Part shown: positions 1 to 8,534 of the stretch, in pieces
Position numbering within the stretch: the first letter of the stretch is position 1
Layout: the number at the start of each line of letters is the position of its first letter
Source: Burkholderia plantarii
GTDB lineage: Bacteria; Pseudomonadota; Gammaproteobacteria; Burkholderiales; Burkholderiaceae
Direction: 5' to 3'
NCBI RefSeq assembly: GCF_001411805.1
Contig: NZ_CP007213.1
Location: 1,302,001-1,366,000, forward strand
Length of the DNA stretch: 64,000 bases
The notes under the pieces: model-generated
Seen by the model: only the letters and a program-made list of their open reading frames with translations
The model's database searches: none
What the model was told of the DNA's origin: nothing
Made by a program: the position numbers and the translations under genes

Positions 1-726
1 GCGCCCGATCCTCGCGCTTCCATCCGGCGAGGCACGTTTTCACCGACCCGGATTCGATGGATTGCCACCGGTTCATCCAGCCTCGATTGCGTGAATCACG
101 GTCATTCATCGTCATGCCATGCTGTCGTGCGCGCTGCCTGGATCAATGCGCATGCAGGATGGGTTGGCATTGATTCCGGATTCGCGCCAAACGCACGTTC
201 CCTGATTGCCGACCCTGCATTAACTGACCCTGCATTAACCGGCCCGGCATTGCCGTGCCGCCGGCGGCGCATGCTCGCGCACGGCGCCGGAGCCCTGCCG
301 GCGGGGATTTTCCCTTCGACGACTGTCCGGACGTCCATCAGCCGTGGCAGCCGCTTCGAACGCGGCGACGGCTGGTCTCGCCTGATCGACGCGCTGTCGC
401 GCCGGTTCGAATCGAAGGCGCGGCCCGGTGCCGGGCGCGATCGAGGTGAGCGGCTCGGCAGCCCGTGGTTCCGCGCGCGCGGCGACGTGACCGACGCGGC
501 GGACCGCCGGCTCGCCGCGGCCGGTCGCGCCGGCCGGCGAACCGGCGAGCGATGCGGCACCGCGACGGCCGCATGCCCGCGCGGTGCCCGGCCCGCGCGA
601 CGGCGCAGCATGACGTGCCGGCATGACGGCGTCGTTGATCGCCGCGCGCACCCTACAATGTCGACACGGGCTCCCGCGGCGTTTGCCGCCGCCCGGCGTC
701 CGGCTGTTTTTTCAACGGGAGAAGGG
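1..726. other. No convincing gene upstream of the sirtuin
   Basis: Both strands are open over much of this stretch, but the translations are Arg/Ala/Pro-rich and low in complexity, as expected for non-coding DNA of very high G+C. No recognisable protein family or RNA is visible. A possible -10 element TACAAT lies at 654-659, about 70 bases before the sirtuin start, without a clear -35. A short tandem repeat lies near 211-254. Confidence 0.55.
211..254. repeat. 15-bp-period imperfect tandem repeat
   Basis: Two exact copies of GACCCTGCATTAAC, each followed by one spacer base, are followed by a diverged third copy (GGCCCGGCATTGCC). The array is too short to assign a function. Confidence 0.6.
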
Positions 727-1473
727 ATGATGTCATCGGTATCGCATGGCCGGCCGCCGCGGCTCTACGTGTTTTCGGGCGCGGGCCTGTCCGCCGAGAG
801 CGGGATTCCCACCTTCCGCACCGGCGACGGGATCTGGTCCAGCGCCAACCTCGACAAGGTCTGCAATTTCCTCACCTGGCGCCGCAACCGCGAGGCCGTG
901 TTCGCGTTCTACAACGCACGGATCGCCGAGAAGCGCGACGCCGTTCCGAACGACGCGCACCGCATGCTGGCCGCCTGGCAGGACGCCTGGGGCACCGGGC
1001 GCGTGCGGCTCGTCACGCAGAACATCGACGACCTGCTGGAGCGCGCGGGCGCGCGGCACGTCGTGCATCTGCACGGCGACGTGCATTCGCTGCTCTGCAC
1101 CGCCTGCGATTGCCGGTTCCCGAAGGACGGCGAGCATTACCGGATCGATACCGCCTGCCCGGCCTGCGGTGAAGTCGAGGGGGTCAAGCCGGGCGTGGTG
1201 TTCTTCAACGAGGCCGCGCCCGAGTACGCGACGCTGCAGCGGATGCAACTGGAGATGACCGAGCGCGACCTGTTCGTGGCGATCGGCACCGCGTTCCAGG
1301 TGGTCGGGCCGGAGAGCCTGCTGCCGCGCGAGCGGCGCCTCGGCCATGCGCGCAATTTCCTCGTCGATCCGGCGCCGAGCCGCCCGGAATGCTTCGGTAC
1401 CGTCGAGGCGGTGTCGGCCAGCGTCGGGCTGCGGAATCTGCAGGCGCGCATCGAGGCGTTGATGGCCGAGTGA
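727..1473 (+). CDS. SIR2-family NAD-dependent protein deacylase
   Basis: Sirtuin of 248 residues, expected to remove acyl groups from lysines while consuming NAD+ in the cytoplasm. The family motifs are all present: the NAD-binding GAGLSAESGIPTFR near residues 18-31, TQNIDDL near 97-103, the HLHG motif with catalytic His at about 116, and four zinc-type cysteines in two CxxC pairs (124/127 and 144/147). The frame is open far upstream, but the extension is low complexity. The ATG at 727 is preceded by a strong GGGAGAAGGG ribosome site and begins a normal-length sirtuin. No operon partner is visible; the next gene starts 123 bases downstream after a possible terminator. Whether it is a deacetylase or a desuccinylase cannot be decided here. 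Confidence 0.9.
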   Translation: MMSSVSHGRPPRLYVFSGAGLSAESGIPTFRTGDGIWSSANLDKVCNFLTWRRNREAVFAFYNARIAEKRDAVPNDAHRMLAAWQDAWGTGRVRLVTQNIDDLLERAGARHVVHLHGDVHSLLCTACDCRFPKDGEHYRIDTACPACGEVEGVKPGVVFFNEAAPEYATLQRMQLEMTERDLFVAIGTAFQVVGPESLLPRERRLGHARNFLVDPAPSRPECFGTVEAVSASVGLRNLQARIEALMAE

Positions 1474-1496
1474 GGGGCAGGCAAGGCCGCGCCGCC

Positions 1497-1517
1497 GCGC
1501 GCGGGCGCGCATTTTTT
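1497..1517 (+). terminator. Possible terminator after the sirtuin gene
   Basis: A short GCGCGC/GCGCGC stem is followed by a run of six T residues. The stem is short, and alternative pairings are possible in this GC-rich sequence. Confidence 0.45.
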
Positions 1518-1596
1518 CCTTTTCGTGCGCGCCGCTCCCGGCGAGTTTCCCTTATCCTGAAACCTTTCTGATTGTTTACATTGGATTGGGGGGCGG

Positions 1597-3354
1597 ATGC
1601 CGCATGACGTCAGTCTGATTGCCTTGCTCGCGGCCGGCTTCGGGCTCGCGATGATCTTCGGTTACCTCGCCTCGCTGCTGAAGATGCCGCCGCTGGTCGG
1701 CTACCTGCTGGCCGGCATCGTGATCGGCCCGGGTACGCCGGGCTTCGTCGGCGATCTCGCGCTCGCGCAGCAGCTGGCCGAGATCGGCGTGATGCTGCTG
1801 ATGTTCGGCGTGGGCCTGCATTTCTCGCTCGGCGACCTGCTCGCGGTGCGCAAGATCGCGCTGCCCGGCGCGGTCGTGCAGATCGCCGTGGCCACCGTGC
1901 TGGGCGGCGCGCTCGCGCTGGCCTGGGGCTGGAACCTCGGCGCGGCGCTGGTGTTCGGGCTCGCGCTGTCGGTGGCCAGCACCGTGGTGCTGCTGCGCGC
2001 GCTGGAGGGGCGCGGGCTCGTCGAATCGGTGAACGGGCGCATCGCGGTGGGCTGGCTCGTCGTCGAGGATCTCGTGATGGTGCTGGTGCTGGTGTTGCTG
2101 CCGCCGCTCGCCGGGCTGCTCGGCGGCGCGCCGGACGGCCTGGCCGGCGCCGGCGGCACGCACGCGGCGGCGCCGGGCGGCGGGCTGTGGGGCACGCTCG
2201 GGCTCACGTTCCTGAAGGTGGCCGCGTTCATCGCGCTGATGCTGGTGGTGGGCAAGCGCGTGTTCCCGCGGATTCTCTGGCTGGTGGCGCGCACCGGCTC
2301 GCGCGAGCTGTTCACGCTCTGCATGATCGCGGCGGCGGTGGGCGTCGCGTTCGGTGCCGCGAAGCTGTTCGACGTGTCGTTCGCGCTCGGCGCGTTCTTC
2401 GCCGGGATGATGATGCGCGAGTCCGAGTTCAGCCGGCGCGCCGCCGACGAGACGCTGCCGCTGCGCGACGCGTTCTCGGTGCTGTTCTTCATCTCGGTCG
2501 GCATGCTGTTCGATCCGGCGATCCTCGTGGAGCAGCCGCTGCATGTGCTGGAAGTGGCGCTGGTGGTGGTGATCGGCAAGACGCTCGCGGCCGTGGCGCT
2601 GGTGCTGGCGTTCCGCTATCCGCTCAACACCGCGCTGACGGTCGGCGCCGGGCTTGCGCAGATCGGCGAGTTCTCGTTCATCCTGGCCGGGCTCGGGCGC
2701 ACGCTCGGGCTGCTGTCGGCCGACGGGCAGAGCCTGATCCTGGCCGTCGCGCTGATCTCGATCTCCACCAACACGCTGCTGTTCGCGGCGATCGAGCCGG
2801 CGCTGGTATGGATTCGCCGCCATTCCGCGTTCGCGCGGCGGCTCGAGGCACGCGACGATCCGCTCGCCGCGCTGCCGATGTCCACGCCGCAGACGCACCT
2901 GACCGGGCAGGTCGTGATCGTCGGCTACGGCCGCGTCGGCGCGCGCATCGCGCAGGCGCTGGACGAGCGCGGCATCGCCTGCGTGGTGGTGGAGCAGAAC
3001 CGCGAGACGGTGGAGAAGCTGCGCGCCGACGGCGCGGCCGCCGTGTCCGGCGACGCGATCGAGCCGGTGGTGCTGGTGCAGGCGCACATCGCGCGCGCCG
3101 GGATGCTGGTGGTGACGCTGCCCGACACGTTCGACGTGCGGCAGATCGTGGAGATCGCGCGAACCCTGAATCCGGCGATCGAGATCGCGCTCTGCACCAA
3201 CAGCGGCGACGAGGCCGCGCTGCTGACGAGCGAGGGCGTGGGCACCGTGTTCATCAGCGAGACGGAACTCGCGCGCGGCATGACCGAGCACGTGCTGGCG
3301 CGGATGGGCGCCGCGCGACCGAAGGCGGCGGCCTCGCCATCGCATTCGCATTGA
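1597..3354 (+). CDS. Kef/YbaL-type monovalent cation:proton antiporter (CPA2)
   Basis: Inner-membrane protein of 585 residues. Roughly residues 5-400 form a string of hydrophobic helices typical of the Na+/H+ exchanger (CPA2) domain. A cytoplasmic RCK/TrkA-N domain follows, with a nucleotide-binding GYGRVG motif at 443-448. This architecture matches KefB/KefC and especially E. coli YbaL, putative K+ efflux proteins gated by a dinucleotide or glutathione ligand. The C-terminus ends in a His/Ser-rich tail (SPSHSH). No KefF/KefG-type ancillary oxidoreductase is adjacent, which favours a YbaL-like rather than true KefB role. Substrate ion is inferred from family only. Confidence 0.88.
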   Translation: MPHDVSLIALLAAGFGLAMIFGYLASLLKMPPLVGYLLAGIVIGPGTPGFVGDLALAQQLAEIGVMLLMFGVGLHFSLGDLLAVRKIALPGAVVQIAVATVLGGALALAWGWNLGAALVFGLALSVASTVVLLRALEGRGLVESVNGRIAVGWLVVEDLVMVLVLVLLPPLAGLLGGAPDGLAGAGGTHAAAPGGGLWGTLGLTFLKVAAFIALMLVVGKRVFPRILWLVARTGSRELFTLCMIAAAVGVAFGAAKLFDVSFALGAFFAGMMMRESEFSRRAADETLPLRDAFSVLFFISVGMLFDPAILVEQPLHVLEVALVVVIGKTLAAVALVLAFRYPLNTALTVGAGLAQIGEFSFILAGLGRTLGLLSADGQSLILAVALISISTNTLLFAAIEPALVWIRRHSAFARRLEARDDPLAALPMSTPQTHLTGQVVIVGYGRVGARIAQALDERGIACVVVEQNRETVEKLRADGAAAVSGDAIEPVVLVQAHIARAGMLVVTLPDTFDVRQIVEIARTLNPAIEIALCTNSGDEAALLTSEGVGTVFISETELARGMTEHVLARMGAARPKAAASPSHSH

Positions 3355-3492
3355 CGGCGCGGCGGCGGGGCCGCCAGCCGCCTTCAGTGCCGCGCCGGCC
3401 TTCGCGGCGCCGGATCTCCCGCCTTTCAGGATCATGACGACAGCCGCGTCGCCCCATGCGACACGCCACGGGCCGATGCCTCGCCAATCAAC

Positions 3493-3543
3493 TCTTATAT
3501 AAGATATAAGATGTTTGATGTTTCGACACAATCCGATTAGAAT
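3493..3543 (+). promoter_or_regulatory. acnB promoter with upstream palindromic operator
   Basis: A perfect 12-bp palindrome TCTTATATAAGA (3493-3504) overlaps a direct repeat of TATAAGA. Eleven bases further on is a promoter-like pair, TTGATG (3515-3520) and TAGAAT (3538-3543), with the ideal 17-base spacer. The AT-rich palindrome just upstream of the -35 in an otherwise GC-rich region suggests a transcription factor site. The regulator is not identifiable from this window. Confidence 0.6.
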
Positions 3544-3621
3544 CATGGCCGAAGCAGCACCCGCAGCGGTTGCGGCGTGCCTGACGCACCATCCCCTGAA
3601 ACGCATACCAGCAGGTTCCCC

Positions 3622-6207
3622 ATGCTTGAAAACTTTCGTGCTCACGTGGCCGCCCGCGCCGCGCTTGGTATCCCGCCCCTGCCGCTGACGGCCCAGCAGA
3701 CCGCCGAGCTGGTGGAACTGCTGGCGAATCCGCCCGCCGGCGAAGAACAGACGCTGATCGACCTGATTACCCACCGCGTGCCCGCCGGCGTCGACGAAGC
3801 CGCGCGCGTGAAGGCCGGCTTCCTGGCCGCCGTGGCCAAGGGCGAGACCGCCTGCGCGCTGATCTCGCGCGAGCGCGCGACCGAGCTGCTCGGCACCATG
3901 CTGGGCGGCTACAACATCCAGCCGCTGATCGAGCTGCTGTCCGATGACGCCGTGGCCGCCGTGGCCGCCGACGCGTTGAAGAAGACGCTGCTGATGTTCG
4001 ACCAGTTCCATGACGTCAAGGAACTGGCCGACCAGGGCAACACGCACGCCAAGGCCGTGCTGCAGAGCTGGGCCGACGCCGAGTGGTTCACGAGCCGCCC
4101 GGAAGTGCCGCAAAGCCTGACCATCACCGTCTTCAAGGTGACCGGCGAAACCAACACCGACGATCTCTCGCCGGCGCCGGACGCCACCACGCGTCCCGAC
4201 ATCCCGTTGCACGCGCTGGCGATGCTGAAGAACGCGCGCCCCGGCATCACCCCGGAAGAAGACGGCAAGCGCGGCCCGGTGAAGTTCATCGAATCGCTGA
4301 AGGAAAAGGGCCATCTGGTCGCCTACGTGGGCGACGTGGTCGGCACCGGCTCCTCGCGCAAGTCGGCCACCAACTCGGTGCTGTGGTTCACGGGCGAGGA
4401 CATCCCGTTCGTGCCGAACAAGCGCTTCGGCGGCGTGTGCCTGGGCGGCAAGATCGCCCCGATCTTCTACAACACGATGGAAGACGCCGGCGCGCTGCCG
4501 ATCGAACTCGACGTGTCGCAGATGGAAATGGGCGACGTGGTCGAGCTGCGCCCCTATGAAGGCAAGGCACTGAAGGACGGCGCCGTGATCGCCGAGTTCC
4601 AGGTCAAGTCCGACGTGCTGTTCGACGAAGTGCGCGCCGGCGGCCGGATTCCGCTGATCATCGGCCGTGGCCTGACCGCCAAGGCGCGCGAGGCGCTGGG
4701 GCTGGCGCCGTCGACGCTGTTCCGCCTGCCGCATCAGCCGGCCGACAGCGGCCGCGGCTTCTCGCTCGCGCAGAAGATGGTCGGCCGCGCCTGCGGCCTG
4801 CCGGAAGGCCAGGGCGTGCGCCCGGGCACCTACTGCGAGCCGAAGATGACCTCGGTCGGTTCGCAGGACACCACCGGCCCGATGACGCGCGACGAACTGA
4901 AGGATCTGGCCTGCCTCGGCTTCTCGGCCGACCTCGTGATGCAGTCGTTCTGCCACACGGCCGCCTATCCGAAGCCGGTGGACGTGAAGACGCACCAGAC
5001 GCTGCCGAACTTCATCAGCACGCGCGGCGGCATCGCGCTGCGCCCCGGCGACGGCGTGATCCACTCCTGGCTGAACCGCATGCTGCTGCCCGACACCGTC
5101 GGCACCGGCGGTGACTCGCACACGCGTTTCCCGATCGGCATCAGCTTCCCGGCCGGTTCGGGCCTGGTCGCGTTCGCGGCCGCCACCGGCACGATGCCGC
5201 TCGACATGCCGGAATCGGTGCTGGTCCGCTTCAAGGGCAAGATGCAGCCGGGCGTCACGCTGCGCGACCTCGTCAACGCGATTCCGCTCTACGCGATCAA
5301 GCAGGGCATGCTGACGGTGGCCAAGCAGGGCAAGAAGAACATCTTCTCGGGCCGCATCCTCGAGATCGAAGGGCTGCCGGACCTGAAGGTCGAGCAGGCG
5401 TTCGAGCTGTCGGATGCGTCCGCCGAGCGTTCGGCCGCCGGCTGCACGGTGCATCTGAACAAGGAACCGATCATCGAATACCTCAACAGCAACGTCACGC
5501 TGCTGAAGTGGATGATCGCGCAGGGCTACCAGGATCCGCGCAGCCTGCAGCGCCGCATCGCGGCGATGGAGCAGTGGCTGGCCGACCCGCAGCTGCTGTC
5601 GCCGGACGCCGACGCCGATTACGCCGCCGTCATCGAGATCGACCTGGCCGACATCCACGAGCCGATCGTGGCCTGCCCGAACGATCCGGACGACGTGAAG
5701 ACGCTGTCGGACGTGGCCGGCGCCAAGATCGACGAGGTGTTCATCGGCTCGTGCATGACCAACATCGGTCACTTCCGCGCCGCCTCGAAGCTGCTGGAAG
5801 GCAAGCGCGACATCCCCGTCAAGCTGTGGGTCGCGCCGCCGACCAAGATGGACCAGAAGCAGCTGACCGAGGAAGGGCACTACGGCGTGTTCGGCACGGC
5901 CGGCGCGCGCACCGAAATGCCGGGCTGCTCGCTGTGCATGGGCAACCAGGCGCAGGTGCGCGAAGGCGCGACGGTGATGTCGACCTCGACGCGCAACTTC
6001 CCGAACCGCCTGGGCAAGAACACCAACGTGTACCTCGGCTCGGCGGAACTGGCGGCGATCTGCTCGCGTCTGGGCAGGATCCCGACCCGGGAAGAGTACA
6101 TGGCCGACATGGGCGTGCTGACCGCGAACGGCGACAAGATCTACCAATACATGAACTTCGACCAGATCGAGGACTTCAAGGAAGTGGCGGATACGGTCAA
6201 GGCGTAA
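3622..6207 (+). CDS. acnB: Aconitate hydratase B (bifunctional 2-methylisocitrate dehydratase)
   Basis: Protein of 861 residues that isomerises citrate to isocitrate in the TCA cycle; AcnB-type enzymes also hydrate 2-methyl-cis-aconitate. The N-terminus [13 protein letters not shown] matches the HEAT-like start of E. coli AcnB (865 residues), so the internal ATG at 3622 is chosen over one 45 bases upstream. The swivelling domain comes before the catalytic domains, as is typical of AcnB and unlike AcnA. Fe-S cluster cysteines are visible in the GSCMTNIGH segment and in [10 protein letters not shown]. The gene is monocistronic: it has its own promoter and a strong terminator directly downstream. 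Confidence 0.97.
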   Translation: MLENFRAHVAARAALGIPPLPLTAQQTAELVELLANPPAGEEQTLIDLITHRVPAGVDEAARVKAGFLAAVAKGETACALISRERATELLGTMLGGYNIQPLIELLSDDAVAAVAADALKKTLLMFDQFHDVKELADQGNTHAKAVLQSWADAEWFTSRPEVPQSLTITVFKVTGETNTDDLSPAPDATTRPDIPLHALAMLKNARPGITPEEDGKRGPVKFIESLKEKGHLVAYVGDVVGTGSSRKSATNSVLWFTGEDIPFVPNKRFGGVCLGGKIAPIFYNTMEDAGALPIELDVSQMEMGDVVELRPYEGKALKDGAVIAEFQVKSDVLFDEVRAGGRIPLIIGRGLTAKAREALGLAPSTLFRLPHQPADSGRGFSLAQKMVGRACGLPEGQGVRPGTYCEPKMTSVGSQDTTGPMTRDELKDLACLGFSADLVMQSFCHTAAYPKPVDVKTHQTLPNFISTRGGIALRPGDGVIHSWLNRMLLPDTVGTGGDSHTRFPIGISFPAGSGLVAFAAATGTMPLDMPESVLVRFKGKMQPGVTLRDLVNAIPLYAIKQGMLTVAKQGKKNIFSGRILEIEGLPDLKVEQAFELSDASAERSAAGCTVHLNKEPIIEYLNSNVTLLKWMIAQGYQDPRSLQRRIAAMEQWLADPQLLSPDADADYAAVIEIDLADIHEPIVACPNDPDDVKTLSDVAGAKIDEVFIGSCMTNIGHFRAASKLLEGKRDIPVKLWVAPPTKMDQKQLTEEGHYGVFGTAGARTEMPGCSLCMGNQAQVREGATVMSTSTRNFPNRLGKNTNVYLGSAELAAICSRLGRIPTREEYMADMGVLTANGDKIYQYMNFDQIEDFKEVADTVKA

Positions 6208-6264
6208 GCCCTGGATCGGCCGCGAAGCGGTGCCACGGCGCGACGGATGCGGCGTGGCCTCCCG

Positions 6265-6305
6265 AAAAAAGCGCCGCGGGCATCTGCCTCGCGGCGCTTT
6301 TTTTG
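6265..6305 (+). terminator. Rho-independent terminator of acnB
   Basis: An A-run, a GC-rich stem with arms GCGCCGCG and CGCGGCGC, an 11-base loop and a run of T residues. The flanking A and T runs extend the stem and make it usable in both directions. Confidence 0.93.
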
Positions 6306-6446
6306 CTCGTGGGGCGGGCTGGATGGCGGCCGCCGCAGGCGTTTTCGGGGCGGCGCGTTGTTGTTGCCCCGTCGTCACGCCATCGTCACGTTTTGGCGGC
6401 GTCGTGCGTGGCGTTAGAATGGCCACCTTTTTTCAGGGAGAAGCCG

Positions 6447-6761
6447 ATGTCCTGGTTCATTTACGAAGTACCCGAATACCACGAGGACGGGGCGCGCATC
6501 GAACCCTTCAGCGATCTGCGCGATCGCGTACTCAAGCTCAGCGGCCAGTCGATGGTCGACGAGCTGGACAGCATCCGCGAGAATGCCGCGACGACGGCGG
6601 ACACCCCCGCGCACGCGCTGCTCGGCGCGGAGAACCCGCATGTGTTTCCGATTCCCTATGCCGATTCGATGATCCTGGTCGGCTTCATCTTCGAGATGAA
6701 GCGCGACGGGCGGCAACTGGTGGTGTCGCCGGTGGAGATGCCCTGGCTGAAGGACGCCTGA
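6447..6761 (+). CDS. Conserved hypothetical protein, 104 aa
   Basis: Small, acidic, probably cytoplasmic protein beginning MSWFIYEVPEYHEDGARIEP. The ATG is preceded by a good CAGGGAGAA ribosome site. There is no signal peptide, membrane helix or catalytic motif that I recognise. Normal composition and the strong start support a real gene. It is followed after 20 bases by another small gene on the same strand, so the two may be co-transcribed. Function unknown. Confidence 0.8.
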   Translation: MSWFIYEVPEYHEDGARIEPFSDLRDRVLKLSGQSMVDELDSIRENAATTADTPAHALLGAENPHVFPIPYADSMILVGFIFEMKRDGRQLVVSPVEMPWLKDA

Positions 6762-6781
6762 GCGGCGGGAGCGCGAAACGC

Positions 6782-6997
6782 ATGCAGACGCCCGACCTCG
6801 AACGCCTGGTCACGCTGGAGATGCCGTTCGGCAAGTACAAGGGCCGGCTCATCGCCGATTTGCCCGGGCATTATCTGAACTGGATGGCGCGGGAAGGATT
6901 TCCGCGCGGCGAGATCGGGCGGCTGCTCGCGCTGATGCACGAACTGGACCACAACGGCCTCAAGGATCTGCTGGAGCCGCTGCGCAAGCGGCGATGA
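6782..6997 (+). CDS. DUF3820 family small protein (QSregVF_b type)
   Basis: Protein of 71 residues with the family's core, MPFGKYKGRLIADLPGHYLN followed by W-MAREGFP and a leucine-rich C-terminus. Pfam calls the family a putative quorum-sensing-regulated virulence factor after a Pseudomonas protein, but no biochemical role is established to my knowledge. It starts 20 bases after the preceding small gene and probably shares its transcript. Confidence 0.85.
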   Translation: MQTPDLERLVTLEMPFGKYKGRLIADLPGHYLNWMAREGFPRGEIGRLLALMHELDHNGLKDLLEPLRKRR

Positions 6998-7062
6998 GAG
7001 CCGGCGCGGAAGCTGGTGGAGAAACCAACCGAAAACAAGCCAGCCGCAGGCGGGATCGGCCC

Positions 7063-7599
7063 CTACGCCACCGGAATCAAGACCGACAGAATCAGGTCGA
7101 TTTCCTTCTCGGTCACCGTCGCGCCTTCGAGCGTCGAATAACCGATGAACGCCCAATACGCCCAACGGCCCAGCGTCGCGGCCTCGGCCTTGCTGCGTCC
7201 GGCGCCGCGCAGCAGGGTGGTCAGGTAAGCGGTGCGCTGCCCGTCGACGCGCAACTGCACGTCGCGCGTCGACGGATGCGTCAGCGCCCACGAGCGTATC
7301 GCGCGGTCGAGCGCGAGATCCGACGCGGCGGCCCCCTTCAGCCAATGGCGCAGCTTGGTCTGCGCATCCCCGCCGAGCCGTTCCACGCAGTCGATCGCGT
7401 CCTGGGTGTGGCTGCGCTCCCAATACTGCGCGAGTTCGCCGAGATAGGCGTCGAGGCCGGCGAAGTGCCAATAGAAGCTGCCCTTGGTGACGTTGAGCCG
7501 CCTGGCGACGGACATCACGCGCAGCCCGTCGGCGCCGTCCTCGGCGAGTGCTTGCAGGCCGGCGCGCAGCCAGTCTTCACGGGTTTTTCGATCATCCAT
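7063..7599 (-). CDS. TetR/AcrR family transcriptional regulator
   Basis: Regulator of 178 residues. The N-terminal helix-turn-helix is clear (GADGLRVMSVARRLNVTKG followed by SFYWHF), and a divergent ligand-binding helical domain follows. It is transcribed away from the DUF4336 gene. The 134-base gap contains two palindromes of the same ATACC-N4-GGTAT type, one beside each start, so the protein probably represses itself and its neighbour. Ligand unknown. Confidence 0.92.
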   Translation of the reverse strand: MDDRKTREDWLRAGLQALAEDGADGLRVMSVARRLNVTKGSFYWHFAGLDAYLGELAQYWERSHTQDAIDCVERLGGDAQTKLRHWLKGAAASDLALDRAIRSWALTHPSTRDVQLRVDGQRTAYLTTLLRGAGRSKAEAATLGRWAYWAFIGYSTLEGATVTEKEIDLILSVLIPVA

Positions 7600-7606
7600 C
7601 GGGCCA

Positions 7607-7673
7607 CCATACCGAAAGGTATTGACATTGGCAATCGCGAATGCGACTCTCCATACCGTTTGGTATGGAGAGT
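7607..7673. promoter_or_regulatory. Twin TetR-type operators
   Basis: Site 1 (7609-7622) is ATACC-GAAA-GGTAT, just upstream of the tetR start. Site 2 (7646-7673) is a perfect inverted repeat with 12-base arms, ACTCTCCATACC and its complement, around GTTT. Both share the ATACC-N4-GGTAT core, and their centres are 44 bases apart. This is what one expects of an autoregulated divergent TetR pair; binding itself is inferred. Confidence 0.8.
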
Positions 7674-7733
7674 CTTCCGACCGGCACCGTCCGTCCCCGG
7701 CGGTGTCTCGTGGATTCCAGGCCCACTACCATC

Positions 7734-8417
7734 ATGCTCAGACCCATAACAACCGATATCTGGCATCTCCAGCATCCGTTCGTGGCGGGCGGCCTGCGCG
7801 TGTCGTCGCGCATGACCGTGGTTCGTCTGCAGGATGCATCGCTGTGGCTGCATTCTCCCGTGCCCTTGCCGGCCGAGGTCGTCGCGCAACTGCGCACGCT
7901 GGGCGAGGTGCGCTACATCGTGGCGCCGAGCAAGGCCCACCATCTGTTCGTGGCGGATTGTCTGAAGATTTTTCCCGAGGCCGCGCTGTTCGGTGCGCCG
8001 GGGCTGGCGGCCAAGCGGCCGGACCTGCGGAACCTGCGCGAGCTGACGCGCCGCGTCGAGCCGGCCTGGGCGGCCGATTTCGAACAGGTGTTCTTCGACG
8101 GCATCCCGTTCGGCAACGAAACGGTCTGGTTTCACAAGGCATCGAAGACGCTGATCGTGACCGACCTGTGCCAGTGCTGGCAGGACGATGCGCCGTTCGC
8201 GACGCGGGCCTTCGCGGCGCTGACCGGCGTGCGCGGGCGGCTCGCGGTGCCGCGCACGATCCGGCTGCTGGTCAAGGACCGTCAGGCGGCCGGTGCGAGC
8301 GCGGCGCGCATCCTCGCGTTGCCGTTCACGCGCGTCGTCATGGCCCACGATTCGATCGTCGAGGTGGACGCGCATCGCGCGGTCGAGCAGGCGTTTCGGG
8401 TGTTCGCGCCGCGCTGA
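7734..8417 (+). CDS. DUF4336 domain-containing protein
   Basis: Protein of 227 residues resembling the DUF4336 group, which has a degenerate metallo-beta-lactamase-like fold (features IVAPSKAHHLFVADCLKIFP and VMAHDSIVE). I chose the ATG at 7734 because MLRPITTDIWHLQHPF is the usual family start; the frame is open 93 bases further upstream, through the second operator. Biochemical activity is unknown. Its pairing with a TetR regulator through shared operators suggests an inducible response to a small molecule. Confidence 0.78.
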   Translation: MLRPITTDIWHLQHPFVAGGLRVSSRMTVVRLQDASLWLHSPVPLPAEVVAQLRTLGEVRYIVAPSKAHHLFVADCLKIFPEAALFGAPGLAAKRPDLRNLRELTRRVEPAWAADFEQVFFDGIPFGNETVWFHKASKTLIVTDLCQCWQDDAPFATRAFAALTGVRGRLAVPRTIRLLVKDRQAAGASAARILALPFTRVVMAHDSIVEVDAHRAVEQAFRVFAPR

Positions 8418-8534
8418 TCGGTCAGCCGGCGCGTTTTCGATCGGCGGGGCAAGCGGCGCGATGTATCCGGGCAACCCAGCGAACGCGGCAGGCCCAACGG
8501 CGCGCCGCAAGGACAGGCACCCGCGAACGCATGC

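Noticed and set aside
91..726. N-terminal extension of the sirtuin
   Set aside because: The frame is open, but the residues are low complexity. A strong ribosome site and the normal family start are at 727.
1576..6426. Very long open frame on the minus strand (over 1600 codons) opposite the antiporter and acnB
   Set aside because: The product is an Arg/His/Gln-rich low-complexity string, the usual shadow of GC-rich genes. The plus-strand products are well-known proteins.
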